Shown: positions 48,301-58,639 of the stretch, in pieces
Numbering within the stretch: position 1 is the stretch's first letter
Layout of the letters: each line of letters opens with the position of its first letter
Notes under the pieces: model-generated
The model's database searches: none
The model's input: the letters and a program-made list of their open reading frames with translations, nothing else
What the model was told of the DNA's origin: nothing
Translations under genes and position numbers: made by a program
Assembly (NCBI GenBank): GCA_905221605.1
Contig: CAJNDS010002192.1
Coordinates: forward strand, 199,501 to 263,500
Reading direction: 5' to 3'
Source of the DNA: Symbiodinium natans
Lineage: Eukaryota; Sar; Dinophyceae; Suessiales; Symbiodiniaceae
DNA length: 64,000 nucleotides

Positions 48301-51300
48301 CAACCGAATGGCATCTCTAGTGCCACACAGAATCAAATCGTCCACATAGCACAACATGAGGAATCTTTTCCCTCTCACAGTGCCCTCGAAGACGGAAGGT
48401 TCCGTTGGGCATTGCTTCAACCCAACTTTCTTCACAACTGTCGCCAGCTTCAAGTTCCAAGCTTTGGCGGCAACTCTCAAACCATTCATGGCTTGATCCA
48501 GAATCATAAACACCGGGACATAATAGTCCTTGCAGGCGGAAACATCCTTGGGCAATTGGATAATCGCCTTCGATCCTTTCGGAAGGGGGGAATGCAAGAA
48601 TGCAGTGCTAACATCCAAAGTTGCGATATCCATAGCATCTACCGAAGCAATGGCCAAAAGCGTCCGTAACGCTTCTAAAGAAGGAGTCGTAGCACTCAGT
48701 CCTAAAGATGATGCTGTGCTCCCCTTTGCGATGTCTTGCACCACACACCGAGCTCTCACAGCTTCCTTGCCATTCACCACCTTTGGGCCTATGACCCATC
48801 GGGTTGGGATGATCTTTATCCCATGCTGACGAGCAAACTTCTGAGCCTCGTCTGCTCCAACCACTCTCCCTGCTTTGTGAGCAGTCATACTCTGCAGCTC
48901 AGTTCGCCGGCCTTCCACTGTTTTATCCACATCTAATGGACATCCATCTATCTCAGACAGAACACTCGTGGGTCTTGCCAGCCAAACTTGGGATCCACAC
49001 ACCTTCATGGACTCCGGGAAAGTGCTATTCTTGTTGAGCAGAATCGAATTGGTCACATGTACCAACTTCGGACTCTCGTCACTGCTTACCATTTTAATAG
49101 GACCTTGAGGCACATCGAGTCTTGGGTCTAAATAAATACGATTGATCAGCCGGGGAACTCGATTGGACTCATCTGGAACTGAGTTCACATCTGAAGTTAA
49201 ACTCTCTAAACGCCGGGGAACTCGACTGGACTCATTTGGAACTGAATCCACATCCATTTGAGGTTTTTCTTCCTCCATTGGGATCGCTTCATCCTCAGCG
49301 GGAGTTTCTCCTTCGAAGTATCCAGGTTCCATTGCCTCATCTGGAATCCCTTGGTAAGGCAAACTTGGATCCTCAAAATCCTCCATGTCAACATCCACAA
49401 CTTCTGTCGCAGGTGTTGGGACGCTTTGCTTCTCCTCCAACTTGGGATCTGGTCGACTCTCATAGGTGATCTTCGGGCGTTTCAGGAGTGAAGGCTCACT
49501 TCCAGACTCCATCACCCCCGCATCCTTTGAGCTTCTCTGGTCCATTTTTGGAGTTTCCTCTGTTGGTTCTTTCGATTCCAACCGTTGTCGTTGAGCTTTC
49601 AACCAATCATCATACCGTTTTCGGCATTCAGCATTGTGGTTGGCTTTTCCTCTTTTTGGACCACACGCAGGACAGTTCGCTGTGCCACCATGTTCCTTCA
49701 CCCATGCAGCTGGAGGTCCAACTTTGCTCATGTCGGTGGTCGGTCCCTCAGACACTCGGCCCTCAAAGGCCTTGTCCGCTTCACCTTCAATCCGATCGGG
49801 CACACCATCCTCTTTCTCCTTCAGAATCGGGGGAGCCAATGTATCCGATGGATCATGCTCCTTGAGCAAATGTTGACAATGCTCCAACCCAATCTTCAAC
49901 GGAACGATGTGCTTGATGGACTTTGCTCGAAAGTGTTTTGGACAACCATCCACCATGGCACTCACAACATGAGTCAAGCCACCAACTTCAGGGTACACAT
50001 AGGCTGCTTCCACAAACCGGGAGAGCGCCGTGGTTTTCATCGAATCCGGTAGCTCAGCCAGAACTGTAGCACCTATCAACGACGATCCACACTCATGGAG
50101 GGATCTCTGTAGTACCAACTCCTGGGGTGATTTCTTCCCATCAAAGGCAGCTGCATGGTGATTGTGCATTGCAGCACAGTAAATCAGACCAAACTCAAAC
50201 GCTCGAGGACTTCTTTTCAAGTCAAAGCCCTGCGCTCGTAGATCCAACCTCACCGTGCTGAACAACTCCTTGAGTGTTCTCACTGCCCTTTCCACACCAC
50301 CAACCGCTTCATGTCCCTGCGGAGGTGCTCTTTGGGTCACAATCCTAATCCCCAGATTGGCTCTCTTGATGAGGGCGCTCACCGCTGTCTCGCTGTCTGT
50401 CCTCAACAGTACAGCAGACCCTGCAATGTCCAGTCCGAAAGCATTCATCCAATAACGAATCCAGCTGGAGGTATTGTCAGCATTGGTCCCTACCAACAGA
50501 CATCCAATCATTCTGGTTGACATTTCAGTCATGACCAGTACTTTCATGTTGGGAGCCGTCGGCTGGTCTTTCGCAAAAGTACCAGTTACCAGGTTGATGA
50601 AGCAGAAATCTGCTTGCAACGCCACGGGTCGGTCTTGAGCATCCTTGGTCCGACGATGCTGGGTTGTTCCTCTTGTCATCCGACAATGAGGACATTCGGA
50701 CGAAAAAGGAATGTGGCCTCGCATCCGATGCAGCTCCATTTCTTCTTGCTTTTTCTTGGTCATTGACTGCACTGACTGCATCTGATCAACCTCCATCGGT
50801 CGTTGGCCATCATCCACATCCATGGGTCGAACCTCAGTTCTTCCAAAGGTTACTTTCTTTCGCTTTCCAGCATCACCTTGCAGGTAGATCCAAGGACATC
50901 CAGCCCAGGATACTCCATATCCCATGACTCCTTTCTTCTCGTGTCGCAGCGAAATCTCTCTTCGAGTGAACTTCACTTCCCAACCAGTATTCACCATCTG
51001 CTCGGTGCTCAAGATGTTGTGAGCCACATCTGCTACAACTCCAGTCACACACACCGATGTCAAACCAAGATACTGCTTTCCTTCATACATAGGCAGCAAG
51101 GCTCGGATGCGAACTCGCTCGAAGACATTCACCGGGGTATCGTTGGCTGCTGAGTACCTCTCATTAGGTCCCAACGCCTTCCGATCCAAGATCTGGAACT
51201 CATCCAAGTATCTTTTCGCAATCACAGTCACCGATGCTCCTGAGTCAATCAACCACCATTTGCTTGCATCATCCTTTTCCATGCTTTTGACTTGATTCAT

Positions 51301-53334
51301 CGGAGGTTTCATCAAAGACCGAACTGACTTAGATGGCAACATCTGAGATAAATCGGTAGAGATCCGATGCTCCAACTCGGCAATCCGGACTCTCGTCTCA
51401 ACTTCCCATGACCAATCTATCTCATCAGTACTCCGGGGAATCCACTCTTTTCTCACTTCATCGAGCAATCCTTCCAGAGGTTGCAACACAGATTCCACTC
51501 GGGCCTCTGACTCAGGTTCATTCCATTCACCTCCAGTTAGCTGGTAGTCACTCGACTCACCCTCTTGGGAGACTTCAGCAACTGTCTTCCCCTTTCCTTT
51601 GCCTTTTCCTTTGGGCTTTCCCTTTTCGGGCTTCTTCTTGGGATCTCCTTTTGCCTTGGCTTTCGCCTTAGCATTGGGGGAATTGGGCTTCTTGCCTGAA
51701 TCTCCCTCCTTATACCAGCAATCGCGGGCATAATGTCCCTTTCCACCACACACATAGCACTCCACATCCTTCTTGTTCTGGCTTGAAGCTCGTTTGCCAG
51801 CACCTTTGCTTGATTCGCGCTTGCCTTTCTGTTCCTTTCCTTTGCCTTTTGGTTTTCCTTCGTTGCCCTTTCCCTCATTGGGATCTCGAAAAGGTTGAAG
51901 CTTCGTGCCAGGGGCTTCTGACCACACCCTTTGTTGCACCTCAAACTTCAGAGCAACTCTTTTCAGATCTTCAAACGATTCACTATCGCCATGCAACAAG
52001 CAATGGCTTCTACACCGATCTGGCAAACTGCGCAGCAAAACCATAACCGAATCCGCTTCTTGGATCTGCAAACCACCAGCATGCACATCGGGATCAAGAC
52101 TATTGAGCAGCTTGGTGTACTTGTTCAACTCATGCTCAATCTTTCGAATGATCTCCGGAATACTGGGTGCTTTCACGGTTTGATTCACCAGCTGCGACCG
52201 AAAGAACAGGCATTCAGCTCGCGACTTCAGGCAAAACTCCTTCGCCAGCAATCTCAAAGCCACAAAACCAGATTGTTGATAAGTGCTCTCACTTTCAACA
52301 TATGTCTGCAAAATCAGAGAACTCTTCTCATGATTTGCAAAAGTCTGTCGCAGGATGTGCATCAGCCTCGTCGACCTCTTCTGTTGCTCCACAGTAAGTC
52401 GATCCTGTTTCAGCCGAGACTCTTCTTGAGTCTTCACCGCATGCATGAGCTCATTGGGAAACACTTCTGAACCCAAACCAACCCAACTGGTCAGCTTCTC
52501 CATCCAGGTCAAGAATCCAAGAGCTTCAGAGATGCGATCCTTCCAAGACGAAAAGTCAATGGTCGGCAAACTGGGCAACCATTTGTCCGATCGAGCAAAC
52601 ACATCCCTTTCCCTTTCTTGCTCCAGAGGTGGAGGTCTCAGTGGGGGACTTGGGCTCGCCATCCGAAAAAGCTGGGTCCCCTTCGCAGGAGTACCCACTG
52701 GCGATGCACCTTGACATCCCGAAGAAGAACTGGGCATGTTCTCAGGAACACCATCCTGAGGTAAGGGGGGATTCACCTGTTGCTGTTGCTGTGGCTGCTG
52801 TTGCTGATGCTGCTGTATCATCCACTGCTGATGCTGCTGCTGTTGCTGCACCATGGACGAAGTCATCGTTTGCATAAACTGCTGTTGCTGCACAACCAGT
52901 TGCTGCATCATGCTTTCCAATTCTCGCACTTGTCTCGTCAACCCTTGCACGTCGGGTGATGTTTGTGATGGTGTCACCACAGGTTGAGGAGGTCCAGTGG
53001 ATAGTCCTGGTGGTAACGAAGGACTTCCTACCGCTTGCTGAGGCAAACCAGGGGGAAACGAAGGGCCTCCCATTGTCTGTTGGGGTGCTCCAGTAGCTAC
53101 CCCATGAGGGCTTCTGGCGGGAGTTCGACCTCTGGGCACTGGGCCATACACAGGTTGGCTTCCTTGTGCCAAACCTTGCACCCACAGTGGGTTGGGATTT
53201 CCCAAACCCGGAAAAGGGTCTACCCTTCGCCTTGTCTCAGCATCCATGATGGGCACAGAGCTTCCACGCTCTCGTCCACCTCTTGGACTCCTCACATGAG
53301 CTCCACTGGTATGTCGTGGGGATGTATTCAACAT
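45337..53334 (-). CDS. Copia-type gag-pol polyprotein with long C-terminal extension (2,665 aa)
   Basis: Domains in order: Gln-rich then globular gag; CCHC knuckle C526-x2-C529-x4-H534-x4-C539; Lys/Gly-rich basic tract; aspartic protease D697-S-G; integrase zinc motif H869/H874/C881/C884; catalytic D909, D980 and E1015 (34 residues between the last two). A Pro/Glu-rich linker follows. RT has D1574 and Y1663-V-D-D1666. RNase H has D1845, E1889, D1922 and an ADVLTK end near 1971-1976. The order protease-integrase-RT-RNase H is Ty1/copia. About 675 residues follow RNase H: a C-x2-C...C-x2-C zinc ribbon (C2115/C2118...C2140/C2143), a globular part (2195-2480) and a coiled-coil tail (2505-2560). 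That extension is also in copy A, so it belongs to the element. Encoded in one frame without a gag/pol shift. Confidence 0.93.
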   Translation of the reverse strand: MLNTSPRHTSGAHVRSPRGGRERGSSVPIMDAETRRRVDPFPGLGNPNPLWVQGLAQGSQPVYGPVPRGRTPARSPHGVATGAPQQTMGGPSFPPGLPQQAVGSPSLPPGLSTGPPQPVVTPSQTSPDVQGLTRQVRELESMMQQLVVQQQQFMQTMTSSMVQQQQQHQQWMIQQHQQQQPQQQQQVNPPLPQDGVPENMPSSSSGCQGASPVGTPAKGTQLFRMASPSPPLRPPPLEQERERDVFARSDKWLPSLPTIDFSSWKDRISEALGFLTWMEKLTSWVGLGSEVFPNELMHAVKTQEESRLKQDRLTVEQQKRSTRLMHILRQTFANHEKSSLILQTYVESESTYQQSGFVALRLLAKEFCLKSRAECLFFRSQLVNQTVKAPSIPEIIRKIEHELNKYTKLLNSLDPDVHAGGLQIQEADSVMVLLRSLPDRCRSHCLLHGDSESFEDLKRVALKFEVQQRVWSEAPGTKLQPFRDPNEGKGNEGKPKGKGKEQKGKRESSKGAGKRASSQNKKDVECYVCGGKGHYARDCWYKEGDSGKKPNSPNAKAKAKAKGDPKKKPEKGKPKGKGKGKGKTVAEVSQEGESSDYQLTGGEWNEPESEARVESVLQPLEGLLDEVRKEWIPRSTDEIDWSWEVETRVRIAELEHRISTDLSQMLPSKSVRSLMKPPMNQVKSMEKDDASKWWLIDSGASVTVIAKRYLDEFQILDRKALGPNERYSAANDTPVNVFERVRIRALLPMYEGKQYLGLTSVCVTGVVADVAHNILSTEQMVNTGWEVKFTRREISLRHEKKGVMGYGVSWAGCPWIYLQGDAGKRKKVTFGRTEVRPMDVDDGQRPMEVDQMQSVQSMTKKKQEEMELHRMRGHIPFSSECPHCRMTRGTTQHRRTKDAQDRPVALQADFCFINLVTGTFAKDQPTAPNMKVLVMTEMSTRMIGCLLVGTNADNTSSWIRYWMNAFGLDIAGSAVLLRTDSETAVSALIKRANLGIRIVTQRAPPQGHEAVGGVERAVRTLKELFSTVRLDLRAQGFDLKRSPRAFEFGLIYCAAMHNHHAAAFDGKKSPQELVLQRSLHECGSSLIGATVLAELPDSMKTTALSRFVEAAYVYPEVGGLTHVVSAMVDGCPKHFRAKSIKHIVPLKIGLEHCQHLLKEHDPSDTLAPPILKEKEDGVPDRIEGEADKAFEGRVSEGPTTDMSKVGPPAAWVKEHGGTANCPACGPKRGKANHNAECRKRYDDWLKAQRQRLESKEPTEETPKMDQRSSKDAGVMESGSEPSLLKRPKITYESRPDPKLEEKQSVPTPATEVVDVDMEDFEDPSLPYQGIPDEAMEPGYFEGETPAEDEAIPMEEEKPQMDVDSVPNESSRVPRRLESLTSDVNSVPDESNRVPRLINRIYLDPRLDVPQGPIKMVSSDESPKLVHVTNSILLNKNSTFPESMKVCGSQVWLARPTSVLSEIDGCPLDVDKTVEGRRTELQSMTAHKAGRVVGADEAQKFARQHGIKIIPTRWVIGPKVVNGKEAVRARCVVQDIAKGSTASSLGLSATTPSLEALRTLLAIASVDAMDIATLDVSTAFLHSPLPKGSKAIIQLPKDVSACKDYYVPVFMILDQAMNGLRVAAKAWNLKLATVVKKVGLKQCPTEPSVFEGTVRGKRFLMLCYVDDLILCGTRDAIRLVTDTLNGELKIKETGRITSTGGKITFLGREIERQGSHLRMRVPPAYLDALFETEFCKDLKVVTAPPDIVKTVEKGRASGSDPELSDTAAARYRAVLGRIAWWGQSRPDLSRWMSILSQGQSKPTACFEQALRQVIRFLKGQYYAWQYFGPNGNVPDSGPAQLEVYADASWAPQASLGRRSVSGIAIFYRGCLIKGISRVQGCVSLSSCEAELRAILTAVQESEGLATLIGQLAESDVTIRLHTDSSSARAVLLNRGLSRRVRHLDIAVCYLQERIQEAQTLKVIWCPTAGMIADVLTKCLSQVTFCQHQQAMGIYPGEDVQQVWRICGIRPRVGVQACQCAEATGCSVEQVGSLKSVKKCGEVFENFHLRSPETLREDSSPEVQEMDLWSNRKSFGSSTTEASPSLEPVPLVKDRKMAAEDSRKGEQGAEMKSPFWCKVCKWLFRSEHAAGLSWDESGKPKCEKCKQTVTVSGTDASHAFHLREAEKERRAAGKRGDKGESRGSGQAAPKPKAMPKVIERMVDVFPELADPEPPKWFGDVSWSICRRGTPVDELELKDVVGTLSDKDMLRYQSSYEKLVKPIQEVCELQEKPTKIFGILDVRGQIGGKAIIWEMAVNEGGLYMEVPPGTCGLAMLSFVRYLKRKGIVPVLLLGEHQDLGVLRMVDLLCMLPILGAERIMEDEAESSYYPPWVLRWKRSAKEGSLVFKELVERVRVISMLSCDTLRIHEPELRERPVPKWSFVAYSHYRSVMESVAGFLEDLEKKKEEITDTQRAASWKKVVASETRSGVVWICKCKWHLPTDYVVRFNLTLPADMWQQAFGIMGENVGKLEKEEKDLKRILKAAAEQQDREFEEAERKRKRIADLSAAEEEAAKRAKLEGEAVRSPVSVVPSELDAAAIAQIAERVKASFSVADLELMLEEKKRKVGDQPTERPAETPAEPSRSSQDVMMETRTAELAEMKEAAKERRAKLMESTGAGEKKGEEDEE

Positions 53335-53748
53335 AGTTCCTGAACTCAGGCTCCAGCCTGCAGTCTCTCCACAACGTCTTCTGGCGAAAATTCTCTCACC
53401 AACACCAGATGGTCCAGGCTCCTGAAGAACCTTAGTTCTACTCTACCAAGCACCGTATTCCTCCAAGATCGGTCACAACCAATCCAGTTCCAGACAAACC
53501 ACCTTGCCCGGGCTCCAAAGTGCCTCAACAGCCGCTGAACCAACTGCTTCCAAGCCTGATGAGTCCGGATCCGCCTCCTCACAGGATAGGCTTCCCGGTA
53601 CTCACTTACACGGTCCGAGTACAAGAGATTCCGGTCCACTGGCAGTCTGGGCTCCAAACCCAAACTTGCCTCCAGGCACTTACAGAATCCTGACAGACCA
53701 AAGACCATACACGGGCTCGTACCACAAGGCACAAGCTCCGCTACCACG

Positions 53749-54058
53749 TGAAAAACCGAAGGTCCCTCTGGTTCCTTTTCCCTTGAAAGCACGAACCCTG
53801 ACTCACACAAGTGCGGACAACTCTCTCTTTTTCACAGTCAGAGCCACTTGAGCCAAAAGTCACGAAGTGCACAAACTAAACGAATTCTCTCTTGTGAGCT
53901 TAAACTCAGCTTCAGAACGAAGTTCCTACACAGCATATTGGGCAAAAACAATCAACGAGGCATAAACCATCGAGGATGGGATCACACGGATTCCCAATCA
54001 CTCCGAAGCAAAACAAACCTATGCAAGCTGATCCAAAAACATGACAAAAACAGAATTC
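53749..54058 (-). repeat. 5' LTR of copy B, truncated
   Basis: Starts with TGAAAAACCGAAGG like the other LTR and matches it to about CATGACAAAAACA, losing a TTTAAATAGCG-containing and a TATGATTTCCTTGG-containing segment on the way. It then passes abruptly into palindromic repeats. Confidence 0.75.
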
Positions 54059-54205
54059 AACCTGGGTTCAACTTGGGTTCAACCCAGGTTCAACCATGTT
54101 CAACCCAGGTTCAATCCAGGTTCAACCCGGGTTTAAGCTGAGTCAACCCCAGAACAACTTACACCCTTCAATTAGTTCGAACCCAGGTTGAACCCAGGTT
54201 CGCTA
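54059..54205. repeat. AACCTGGGTTCAACCC palindromic repeats
   Basis: About eight copies of the same unit as at 34228-34398, replacing the missing end of the 5' LTR. Confidence 0.75.
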
Positions 54206-54300
54206 GAAGAGCAGTCCCGCTTGCCAGGCACATCCCAACAACTTCGTCGTGGAGTTTTTCAGGATGACGCTGCCCATAAGCACACGCTGCCTTGCATGCC
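54203..54300 (-). repeat. Dispersed repeat, copy 2 (inverted)
   Basis: Complement of 20617-20712: CCCAACAACTTCGTCGTGGAG and TTCAGGATGACGCTGCCCAT are recognisable. Confidence 0.65.
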
Positions 54301-54769
54301 TCCGCTCAAAAGCCGCCCGGCTTGGAGTTCTGATGATGCCATCAAATATGTGGCAGCAGGTGTGGCAGATTATGTGCAAAGGAATCAGCAACTGCGAAAA
54401 TGCAATCTAAGCATTGCGGACCTGGGAAGGACGCCGCAAGAAAAGAAAACATTTGAGCAAGCCGATCATCGAAGGATGCAATGATGGATGTTGCAACGGG
54501 AAGAGAAGAAAGACGATGTCGAGGACATAGATTGAGGTGCTTGCTAACCTTAAGGGTAAAGATGCCTCGCAGCCGTTTGAGAGACGCCATGGCATCTGTG
54601 CCTCCATGGTCCGCCCGCGTTTTTCCATTGGTTTCCGAGAAGCCTGAGTTAGTGCATGTGAGTTTGGTTTTTCATGGAACCCGCTACGCTTTTTACGTGA
54701 TGCTGAAGGAGGGCCGGTTTTCGTTGGAGCTCTGCCAGCGGATGCTGGATTTTGCAAGATTGAAGGCAA

Positions 54770-55496
54770 AAACTGCGTCGAGGTCGAGTACTGAGACTGG
54801 GCGAGCCGGAGACTTGCATGTCACCACGAACTCTTGGAGACCTTCCAAGACAACCCTGTCTAGTACAGCATGATGCAAGTTGAATTAGTTTGTCACGAGT
54901 TGGACAACGAACTCTTGGGTGCCAGTTGGGCCTGCCTTTTGGTGGGATCTTGCATGAGTATAAGTTTTTTTGTCAAAGATCGACTGGTGTGTCGTTTGTT
55001 TCGCTTTGGTGGCGAGTACGCACCAAGAGAATGTGGCTAGGGCATCCCCTCAGTGTTGAAGTGCCGAGCTGTGCTTGAACTTTGGATCTTTGGCATGAAC
55101 CCTCAGCAAAAATACGGGAGGTGGAAGATCGTGGCTGATCATTGACGGTTTTGTCATGTTTTGGAGCTTGTATAGAGTTGTTTTGCTTCGGTGATTGGGA
55201 ATCTTTATGATCCCATCCTCGATATTTTTGCCTCGATGATTTCCCGAGGAAATCATACGAGTATGTTTTTGCCCAATACGTTACTTTGAGTGAGTATGCG
55301 GTGTGTAGGAACTTTGTTCTGAAGCTGAGTTTAAGCTCACATGTGAATTCGTTTAGTTTGCGCACTTCGTGACTTTTGGCTCAAGGCCTGCGAGTGAAAA
55401 AGAGCGTGTCCGCACTTGGTTGAGATAGGTTTGGGTTCGTGCTTTCAAGGGAAAAGGTACCAGAGGGACCTTCGTTTTTTTCACGTTTTCCGCCAG
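54770..55496 (+). repeat. LTR-like sequence in opposite orientation (solo LTR?)
   Basis: Matches the copy B LTR in reverse: CACGAACTCTTGGAG, CGACTGGTGTGTCGTTTG, GGTGGCGAGTACGCACCAAG, ATCCCATCCTCGAT, AAGCTGAGTTTAAGCTCAC and GGTACCAGAGGGACCTTCG in order. No copia coding sequence follows it, so it is probably a solo or orphan LTR with moderate divergence. The 5' edge near 54770 is approximate. Confidence 0.7.
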
Positions 55497-55763
55497 ATCC
55501 TGCACGGAGGCTGTCCTCGCGATAGCCTGCGAACGCCAGGAACGCACTTCTGCATATGCCTAAGGAGAGGGTACATGTGGTTCTAGGGGTGCCTGTGGCC
55601 GATTGCCCTGTGGACTCGATCCGTCAGCCACATTGGTTACCTGGCTTCCTTCTCGATCTGGTGCTGGTACTGGTCGTCGCCAGCGGACAAGCTACACATA
55701 CCACTTTGGCCCAAAGTCCCCCCTACTCCACCTCCCCCTGCGAAAAAGGAGACTCGTCCCCTG

Positions 55764-57745
55764 GTGCTAGACAATGCAAAGCCACAGGAGCCACCGAAAG
55801 CGAAGCCTCGTGGTGCCTCACCTGGTCCGCAGGGCCCCGCTCACACCACACCAACTTGGCAAGAGGAGGAGGAAATAGACAGGAATAACCAGTCGGTAAG
55901 CGGTCTTATGTGGAAAGCGCTGGCAGCAGGGCATCATTTCGGTAGGACCGTCAAGCCCAGACCCTACATGAGTCTAAAGGACTCGACACATCTAACAACC
56001 CATGAACAACAACTTCGTGCCTATCAGGCCTACGAAGATATGTTGCAAGGTCTGCCGAACCACCTAAACGAGCCCGAGTACCTTCTCGAGGTTGCTGATA
56101 AGCTCCTCCACTTGCCGGAGACCTTCCCAGCATCATACTTACAACTTTATGACTGGCTCGTCCCGCAGTGCCTAAAGCTTTCTGGTTCTCTGCAATTCAT
56201 TGACCTGGAGGCAATGTTAGGCAGCAATGCGCCACAACTTGACCAGGCCTCCCTCAAGGATTCCATTGTAGGGTATGGTTTCCTCACCACTGCGCAGTAC
56301 ATCGCCGACCTGTTCTTCGCGGTTGCCGACATCCCGGGTGTTCGTAATGCACAGTTTCCCGCAATGCTGTGTTATAGTGATCCGGACTACTCGATAGTTG
56401 CCCTACTGCTGGCGTTTGAGGCTCACCAGAATGGGCCCCCTGGACGCGCAGCTGGCCTACCTATAGTGTTGGGATTCCCGGAATCCGAGCAACGCATCAC
56501 GGACCTCCAGGTCAACGTGCCCCCGGCGGCAACGGTCGCGCTTTGGCTAGCCGGGCATATCAAAGGCCCACCTGCCCTGAGACTGCATACGAAAGGGCTA
56601 AAAAAGGCTTCCCCATGGTACAAGGACAGGTGCAGGAGTCAAGCTTGCGAGAATGGGCGGCGCGTTCCAGGAACATGAACCTGGAAGCGGCCAGAAAGAG
56701 GCAGGTTCCGACAATTATGCGTTCGTGAGGGTCACCGTGAAGGCTCGCGTGCGCTCGGGCATAGACAATTTCGCGAGTTCAACCCGACTGACCCTCCGAT
56801 GCATTTTCTTGATGCCATCAGACAGGCCCTCTCGGCTTCAGTGGCAAGCCAACACCTGGAGCACTTTTGGGCTGCCGAAAACCTGGAGTGGCCTGACATT
56901 ACGGCACGTGCCAATGTATCGTTTCGTCGTGTCCTCCCATTGGAGGGGCTTCTCGATATGCCACTTGCCACGGAGCCCTCCGCGGCGGCACGCAGCGAAC
57001 AGCACCTGAATGTTCACGGCAGCTCCTCCGAGTCGGAGGACATCAGGACAATGTCCCCTGCTCCGGAACCACAAGAAATGGACAGGATGCTGCGCCGCAA
57101 GTAAGGGACTGGCGCTTTTCGGAACTGTGCACCACTGACCTAGCTGCTTTGCGAGAAGTGGACGTCTGCATTCCTTTCCGACTGCCGGCTTTTGAAGATG
57201 ACCACTGGAACCGGCTGGTGGCACCCCCGACCACGCGTGGGCCCAAGCACGCCCGCAGAGAATGGTACGACGCTGCTACGGCGCACTGGGCCGCTTGCAA
57301 GGGGCTTGCCCGGTCGAGACACCCCACTAAGCAAAGTCTTAACAGCTTTTGGTTTAAGATGTATTGTCATCGAACTCCCACAGAGCCAGAGCCCTCTGCT
57401 CTCAAAGAAATAACCTCCTTCCCTTACAGGCATAAGGAAGATGGAGTAGTTCAGTACGAGCAAATAGATGCGGCCGCTAGAACGCTGTGGCACTCTGCCA
57501 AAACAAGAGTGGCCCAATTGTCGTCTGTGCCAATTCCCAAAGGCATCTCGCCTTGGGGAACGGAAGCAGAGAATTTGCTGAGGCATGTGGGAAGCACGTC
57601 ACAGGATCCTGACAGGGACCTTACACAGTCGGCCGCGGCGGCGGTCCTAGCAGGGGTTGTGGCGGAGCCACGCTTTCGAGTGGGGGTCGAGACATCTGGG
57701 CAGGCCCGACAAGCAGATAGCAGATGGGATGGTCCCTGGCAATGA
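55764..57745 (+). pseudogene. Unrecognised coding-like region in three broken frames
   Basis: Three co-oriented open stretches: 55764-56678 (304 aa), 56799-57104 and 57149-57745 (198 aa). The first has an ordered-looking sequence with LYDWLVPQCLKLSGSLQFID near residue 128 and a LIVALLL-like hydrophobic helix near residue 210. The last contains a PTTRGPKHARREWYDAATAHW segment. No domain is recognised. It could be a host gene interrupted by short introns, or a decayed mobile-element protein. Codon use looks more gene-like here than in flanking DNA, but that is a visual judgement. Confidence 0.35.
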
Positions 57746-57859
57746 TAGGACAACTGGGGCATCCGTCCCCAGACCTTGCTACGGCAAGAATGAAAGCATC
57801 CGATGCAAAATGAGCTGTGATGAGTGATGGAATCGGTAGCCTCTTGGCTACTCTTGGAT

Positions 57860-58135
57860 AGCCCCACTGGCTGATCACCATGGGGCAGGAAGATTCAGTG
57901 GGGCGAACGCCTGATCCCTCACTGACTGGTCACGGTGCGTGCTTCTGCGTTGCACTGTGCTGTTTCGCCTTGATCGATGCTGCCTGGCGAGCCGGGTTGG
58001 AGCGTCGTCTTGCAAATGACGCTTCCTGGAGCTGCCTCGGCACGTTTGGCGGTGAGCACCCTTGGCTGATCGCCATGGTCAGTCGGCTGTGGCTACTTAC
58101 GGAAGACCCCACTGGCTGATCACCATGGGGCAAAT
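57860..58135. repeat. Short dispersed repeat, CCCCACTGGCTGATCACCAT
   Basis: This 20-mer followed by GGGGCA occurs at about 57863 and 58109, and a changed version (CTTGGCTGATCGCCATGG) lies at about 58060. Confidence 0.6.
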
Positions 58136-58639
58136 TTGGCCTACCCTCCCTGTGGGAGGGGTAGGCACCGATGGGATATTGCATGCCGCGGTTGCCACAA
58201 CAGTCAAACTTCGGCCGATGCAGCAGTTCGAGTAGGCTCACACCGCCCATTCTTGGAATGTCGGCAATGACAGCTGCGAGTATGTGAGCATCCCACCTGC
58301 AGGCTGCCAACTTATTCAGATAACTGCGTGATGGTGATTCTGTTCTCTGGCCCACAATCTCATTTTGCGATTCCCCCACACGACTTGGTGCTGCTATGGC
58401 TCTGATCAGGGACTACATCGACGAGCTTGGGTACTGAGCGCGTGGGGTCTTCTTAGTAGTTTCGCCGCCCTCTTCTGGTTTGTTGTTTGGTCGTTGTGTT
58501 ACTGGTTTGGTTGGTTGGGTTGTTTCTCTCTTGGTTGTGTTGCTTCTTTCTGGCGACCTGTTTCACACCTAGTTGAGAGACCCACAAGAACGGCCTACTG
58601 TGCTACTGATGTAGTAAAGAGGCGTCCACTTTAAAAAAA

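Larger units (their letters stand above)
44226..54058 (-). mobile_element. Ty1/copia-type LTR retroelement, coding-intact copy B
   Basis: A single gag-pol ORF is flanked on both sides by related LTR sequence in the same orientation. The 5' LTR (at the high-coordinate side) is cut short at 54058, where palindromic AACCTGGGTT repeats begin, and has two small internal deletions. The ORF itself shows no frameshift, so insertion or selection may be recent. Confidence 0.85.
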
